This document shows positions 5,219 through 8,443 of a stretch of DNA of 8,443 nt, in pieces; positions within the stretch are counted from its first letter, which is position 1, and each line of letters begins with the position of its first letter. This DNA comes from an uncultured Porphyromonadaceae bacterium. Its GTDB lineage: Bacteria > Bacteroidota > Bacteroidia > Bacteroidales > Muribaculaceae. The notes under the pieces are model-generated. The model did not search any database and was not told the origin of the DNA. It saw only the letters and a program-made list of their open reading frames with translations. A program made the position numbers and the translations under genes. The stretch spans positions 1 through 8,443 of the forward strand of contig CAMWLX010000133.1 of assembly GCA_947175225.1 (NCBI GenBank), in the 5' to 3' direction.

Positions 5219-6507
5219 ATTCGTTTTGATGAATAGCGTCGTGGGAATAGGAAAACAATAGAGAGTAAAAGTGTGAGTGCGAGAGCCCAAGGATAGTAAA
5301 GGTATGGGAAAGGAGCCGCCGGGGATATACCAGCAAGTGAGGTAGCGAGAAGTGTTTGGGCTCCGTAGGGTATCAGACACTGTACGATGCAAGATGCGGA
5401 GTCAAGGATTGAGGCACTCTTTCGGGAATCAATTCCAAATTTTTCTGAAATGTCTTTTGCTAATCCTCCTACTGTGATAATGGCTACAGTATTGTTGGCA
5501 GTGCAAAGATTCACAATGCCTACAAGGATTGCTAAAGTAGCCTGAGCTCCGCGAAGTCCTGATATGCGTGAAGTCAAGACATTGAGCAGATAGCTTATGC
5601 CGCCACAAGCCTTTATCACACCAAGCATTCCGGATGCAAGAAGAGTGATTATTATCAAGCCACCCATACCTTCAATACCAGAACCTACGAAACCAGCCAT
5701 ATCGAGAATACTTATGCCATATATAGCTCCTAAAATCACTGCAGAAGCGATGCCCAAAGTAAGAACAAGAGTGACATTCATTCCGACTATGGCTGTCACT
5801 ATTACTACAAGATAGGGAAGCATCAGCAAAGGATCGCCGGTATGAAGGGGTTCGATTATCGCAACATCCGGGACAAAAATTACATAACAAAGTAGAGTGG
5901 CTATGGCTGCCGGGAGCGCTATCCAAAGATTCACCTTGAACTTATCTTGCATCTGGCAACCCTGCGAACGAGTTGCGGCAATGGTAGTGTCGGAAATAAA
6001 TGAGAGATTGTCGCCGAAGAAAGCACCACCAAGTACAATTCCTACAAAGAAAGCAACATTCCCTCCTTCGGCAGAAGCAAGTTCGGCTGCTAAGGGAGTA
6101 AGAGCTACTACAGTCCCTACCGACGTGCCTATAGAAAAGGAAATAATGCAAGCAGCCAAGAAGAGTGTGGGCACTATATATTGTGGAGGGAAGATGCTGA
6201 GGGTGAAGTTAACAGTAGCTTCTACTGCTCCGATTTCCTTAGCGACAGATGCAAATGCTCCGGCAAGGACGAAAATCCATATCATATAGATAATATCTTT
6301 GTCGGCAGCTGCGGCAGAGAAAGTTTCTATACGGACTTTTAGGCTTTTGCCACGATAAATCACAATTGCCCACATTGAAGCTGCCAAGAGAGCTACAGAA
6401 ATGGGAATCTTGTAAAAATCTCCAATTATTGCTGAGACTGCTACGTATAGCAGTAGGAATACCAGCATTGGAGAAAGTGCAAGCAAACCAGTTGTAGTCG
6501 TTTTCAT
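5209..6507 (-). CDS. NhaC-type Na+/H+ antiporter
   Basis: A 432-residue inner-membrane transporter of the NhaC/ion-transporter superfamily, with about ten to twelve hydrophobic helices spread over the whole length and few charged loops. The family signature GGAFFGDNLSFISDTT (160-175) is complete, with the membrane-buried acids Asp166 and Asp173. TANNTVAIITVGG (336-348) and SASILDSASCIVQCLIP (364-380) are the matching elements of the second half. Such proteins export Na+ in exchange for protons; relatives swap malate for lactate together with Na+, so the exact substrate is open. The gene is last in its operon, 16 bp after the DUF115-like gene, and its final codons and stop lie inside the terminator hairpin. 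The basic tail (RRYSSKRIQK) fits a cytoplasmic C terminus. A functional link to the glycan-type genes upstream is not evident. Confidence 0.88.
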   Translation of the reverse strand: MKTTTTGLLALSPMLVFLLLYVAVSAIIGDFYKIPISVALLAASMWAIVIYRGKSLKVRIETFSAAAADKDIIYMIWIFVLAGAFASVAKEIGAVEATVNFTLSIFPPQYIVPTLFLAACIISFSIGTSVGTVVALTPLAAELASAEGGNVAFFVGIVLGGAFFGDNLSFISDTTIAATRSQGCQMQDKFKVNLWIALPAAIATLLCYVIFVPDVAIIEPLHTGDPLLMLPYLVVIVTAIVGMNVTLVLTLGIASAVILGAIYGISILDMAGFVGSGIEGMGGLIIITLLASGMLGVIKACGGISYLLNVLTSRISGLRGAQATLAILVGIVNLCTANNTVAIITVGGLAKDISEKFGIDSRKSASILDSASCIVQCLIPYGAQTLLATSLAGISPAAPFPYLYYPWALALTLLLSIVFLFPRRYSSKRIQK

Positions 6508-6523
6508 CGTTGTTATCGTCGAG

Positions 6524-7360
6524 TTATTTTAATGAGGAGCGAGGGAAGGCGTCAATGAAGCTGCCGGGGGTGCAGTTTGTGATTTTTGCTCCGATTTTCC
6601 GGGCGTATTCGGCTATCTGATGGTAGGAGCGGAAAGCAATGGTAAGGCTATTGAGGATATCGTGGAGATGGTAGCCTGCGTATTCCTGCGCCACTCGTTC
6701 AAACTCCTTGTCATTGTCCTTATAGAAATGTTTCTGGACGGATATGACCCGGTTTTTGTCGTCTACCCACAGGTCGCGACTCCATGTATGATCGGCTCCG
6801 ACGATATATATATCCCGATAGCCTTCACGTAGTGCAATCATTATTGATGCAATCAGCACATTGCGTGGTCGGGGCATAGCCAGTCCCTTACGGTAGAGCC
6901 AATGGACAGGAGCTTCAAGACCTTCTCCGGGAGTCAAGTTATATCTTTTTATTTTTATGCAGGTGTTATGCTTTATTGAATCAGGGATTTTTGCCTTGCA
7001 AGGCAAATAAAGAGCCATATTCCATTCAGTCTTTGCTATATTTTCCCAAAGTCGCCTGACATTAGGATCAGAAGAGAGACCATCCTCCCCTACCCTGAAA
7101 AAATGAGGATCGGCAAGGACATAGATATCCGGCTTTAATTCGAAATAGCTATCGGCATTTGCGGCAAAATTAACTGCAAGGGTCTTCGACATTTTCAAAA
7201 GATCGGAATGATTGGCAATTGTCTCGCGGAGAGAAGGCCCGTTTCCCATTATAATAAGGAGCTCATTTTTCGGAGAGCCGGCGGGGGAAGGGCGTTTGGA
7301 AAGAAGCAGTACCTTGCCAAAGGATGCGACCGCGTCTATGATATTCTTTATTGTTCCCAT
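6524..7360 (-). CDS. DUF115/MptE-like Rossmann-fold protein, possibly surface glycan-related
   Basis: A 278-residue soluble protein without signal peptide or membrane helices. A nucleotide-binding-like strand and loop, LLIIMGNGPSLRET (34-47), is followed by LAVNFAAN (61-68), KPDIYVLADPHFFR (76-89), DIYIVGADHTW (183-193) and a C-terminal NCTPGSF (262-268). This order of 'GNGPSL', 'kPd-yvl-DP' and 'G-iy-vGaDhtw' is that of the DUF115 (6-hydroxymethylpterin diphosphokinase MptE-like) family and is also reminiscent of GT42-type sialyltransferases. Bacterial relatives sit in surface-polysaccharide and flagellar-glycosylation loci. The start codon lies 3 bp after the epimerase stop, so the two are surely co-transcribed. 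I infer a role in surface-glycan assembly, either as a glycosyltransferase or as an enzyme handling an activated sugar; a pterin kinase role is unlikely in a Bacteroidota. The family call is moderate and the function is open. Confidence 0.6.
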   Translation of the reverse strand: MGTIKNIIDAVASFGKVLLLSKRPSPAGSPKNELLIIMGNGPSLRETIANHSDLLKMSKTLAVNFAANADSYFELKPDIYVLADPHFFRVGEDGLSSDPNVRRLWENIAKTEWNMALYLPCKAKIPDSIKHNTCIKIKRYNLTPGEGLEAPVHWLYRKGLAMPRPRNVLIASIMIALREGYRDIYIVGADHTWSRDLWVDDKNRVISVQKHFYKDNDKEFERVAQEYAGYHLHDILNSLTIAFRSYHQIAEYARKIGAKITNCTPGSFIDAFPRSSLK

Positions 7361-7363
7361 TGC

Positions 7364-8269
7364 TTATCTATCTTGATAAGGATAATCTTTATTAACTCTG
7401 CCTATCACGTCGATGGTAGGATACGGATTCCAGCCCGGAAAGGCAATTTTCAAAGCTTCGGAAGAGAGGGTGAGAGTCTTGCTCCTTCTTGAGAGGACAT
7501 CAGGAGAGAGTGATGCCTTGACGGCTGGAATCCATGAAGCTAATTTCCACGCTACATCAGCCCATTTCTTAGGGAGGAATGTCTGGCGCTTCATTGCCCC
7601 GGAATTGGAGCTCATTGCTTCCGCCAATTCGATCCATTTTGCATCCTTTCCATCTGAAATGTTAAATGTTCCGCCAATTGAATGGAGTTTTTCAATCGCT
7701 TCCGCTACGTCGGATGCACAGACGAGGCTAAGCTTTGCATCGTTGTCGCGAACATGGATATACCGGCTATTGACGACATCGTTGAAGAGAGTTCTCATTT
7801 CGCCTTTGACACCTTTCCCAAACATGCGGGCAGGGCGGACTACAGTCAGCAAAACATCATGGTCAGCACACCATTTTCTGACTATTTCTTCAGCACGCGC
7901 CTTCGACTGCCCCACTTTTGTAGAGGCCCAAAGCTGATGATCTTCTTTCACGCCTTCTCCGGAGTCAGGACTGTAAACTTCCCAACTGGACACATATACA
8001 AATTCCTTAGGGGGATTCTTTTCAAGCCCTGACAGCAAGCGACGCGTACCTTCAAGGTTCAAGTCTAAAGCTGTGCCATCGTCGGCAGATCCTGCGGCAT
8101 GGACAACGAGATCGAATGTATTATCACCGAAATCAGGCATATCAGCGGTAAGATCGCATATAAAATCGGCATCATGGCGCTGAAGAGTCTTTACTTCATT
8201 GCCCTCCTTCAGCAAGGGGAGCAGGTATCCTCCGAGCATTCCAGAAGCGCCGGTAAGCAGTATTTTCAT
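7364..8269 (-). CDS. Extended-SDR NAD-dependent epimerase/dehydratase-like protein, atypical active site
   Basis: A 301-residue Rossmann-fold protein. LLTGASGMLGG (4-14) has the GxxGxxG dinucleotide-binding turn, CDL (38-40) can place the acidic residue near the adenine, HAAG (57-60) and VYVSSWEVY (91-99, serines 94 and 95) are the usual strand ends, and VRPARMFG (144-151) is the extended-SDR signature of nucleotide-sugar epimerases and dehydratases. The catalytic Tyr-x-x-x-Lys is not intact: the segment aligning with 'YGxSKxxaE' reads VGQSKARAEE, so Lys123 is present but the tyrosine is Val119 (GTG codon, 7913-7915). The protein could be a reductase or epimerase using another residue, or a nucleotide-binding protein without the classic chemistry. 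It follows the gene entering from the right edge by 6 bp and precedes the DUF115-like gene by 3 bp, forming one operon. Confidence 0.85.
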   Translation of the reverse strand: MKILLTGASGMLGGYLLPLLKEGNEVKTLQRHDADFICDLTADMPDFGDNTFDLVVHAAGSADDGTALDLNLEGTRRLLSGLEKNPPKEFVYVSSWEVYSPDSGEGVKEDHQLWASTKVGQSKARAEEIVRKWCADHDVLLTVVRPARMFGKGVKGEMRTLFNDVVNSRYIHVRDNDAKLSLVCASDVAEAIEKLHSIGGTFNISDGKDAKWIELAEAMSSNSGAMKRQTFLPKKWADVAWKLASWIPAVKASLSPDVLSRRSKTLTLSSEALKIAFPGWNPYPTIDVIGRVNKDYPYQDR

Positions 8270-8275
8270 TTTAAT

Positions 8276-8443
8276 TTATTTATGAAATTTTCTTACAATT
8301 AAAGGAGCTCTTTCTCTTGCTTCCTCCAAGCTTATATTCATACCATGATAGACATTGTTTCTTCCGGGACGAAACTCCACAAAAGTTTTATTTTTTTTAT
8401 CATATGTATATAGGTATGTTATTTCATCCACATCCCCTAAATG
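8276..8443 (-). CDS. C-terminal end of an unidentified protein (cut by the window edge)
   Basis: A minus-strand frame enters from the right edge and ends at a TAA at 8276-8278, giving the last 55 residues. These read like real protein, with segments DEITYLYTYDKKNKTFVEF, RPGRNNVYHGMNISLEEA and a basic end VRKFHK. It stops 6 bp before the epimerase ATG, so it is the upstream partner in the same operon. There are no cysteines, no membrane helix and no motif I can name. Its family cannot be judged from this part. Confidence 0.7.
   Translation of the reverse strand, partial: HLGDVDEITYLYTYDKKNKTFVEFRPGRNNVYHGMNISLEEARERAPLIVRKFHK

Noticed and set aside
5897..6289. Plus-strand open frame of 130 codons opposite the antiporter
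   Set aside because: Low-complexity Ala/Pro/Lys composition, as expected for the complement of membrane-helix codons; no start signal.
7413..8032. Plus-strand open frames of 174 and 116 codons opposite the SDR gene
   Set aside because: Both lie wholly within the clearly coding SDR gene on the other strand and show no recognisable motifs.
1..8443. CRISPR array, tRNA/rRNA genes, insertion sequence or prophage
   Set aside because: No regularly spaced direct repeats, no tRNA-like cloverleaf, no transposase or phage-like protein in any frame.

Overview
The window looks like chromosomal DNA of an anaerobic Bacteroidota, most likely a gut-type Bacteroidales. Three things support this: promoters of the Bacteroidota type (-7 box TAnnTTTG) before several genes, a general lack of purine-rich Shine-Dalgarno sequences, and a stand-alone rubredoxin. 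Family-level placement would be a guess.

Layout, left to right. Positions 1-534 hold no intact gene. This stretch has three perfect short inverted repeats and, at its right end, what looks like the 3' tail of a broken gene followed by a good rho-independent terminator (557-598). A tRNA-dihydrouridine synthase (686-1585, +) follows. Convergent to it is a tight minus-strand operon (3780 to 1632) whose three genes overlap end to start: a family 2 glycosyltransferase, a PRPP-type phosphoribosyltransferase and a HAD-IB phosphatase, with a clear promoter at 3817-3848. Next come a 55-residue rubredoxin (3911-4078, -) and, divergent from it, deoxyribose-phosphate aldolase deoC (4239-5117, +) with its own promoter. 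A perfect 25-bp inverted repeat at 5156-5218 separates deoC from a second minus-strand operon that enters at the right edge: an unidentified gene tail (8276-8443), an SDR-type NAD-dependent epimerase/dehydratase-like protein, a DUF115/MptE-like protein and an NhaC-type Na+/H+ antiporter, with gaps of 6, 3 and 16 bp.

How the genes fit together. The most interesting unit is the glycosyltransferase-phosphoribosyltransferase-phosphatase operon. A phosphoribosyltransferase paired with a HAD phosphatase next to a glycosyltransferase is the pattern expected for building ribofuranose into a glycan: ribose-5-phosphate is transferred from PRPP to a sugar acceptor, then the 5-phosphate is removed. The second operon also has a surface-glycan flavour (an SDR without the usual catalytic tyrosine, plus a DUF115-like protein). 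The remaining genes (Dus, rubredoxin, DeoC, antiporter) are ordinary housekeeping functions. No mobile element, CRISPR array, tRNA or rRNA was recognised.
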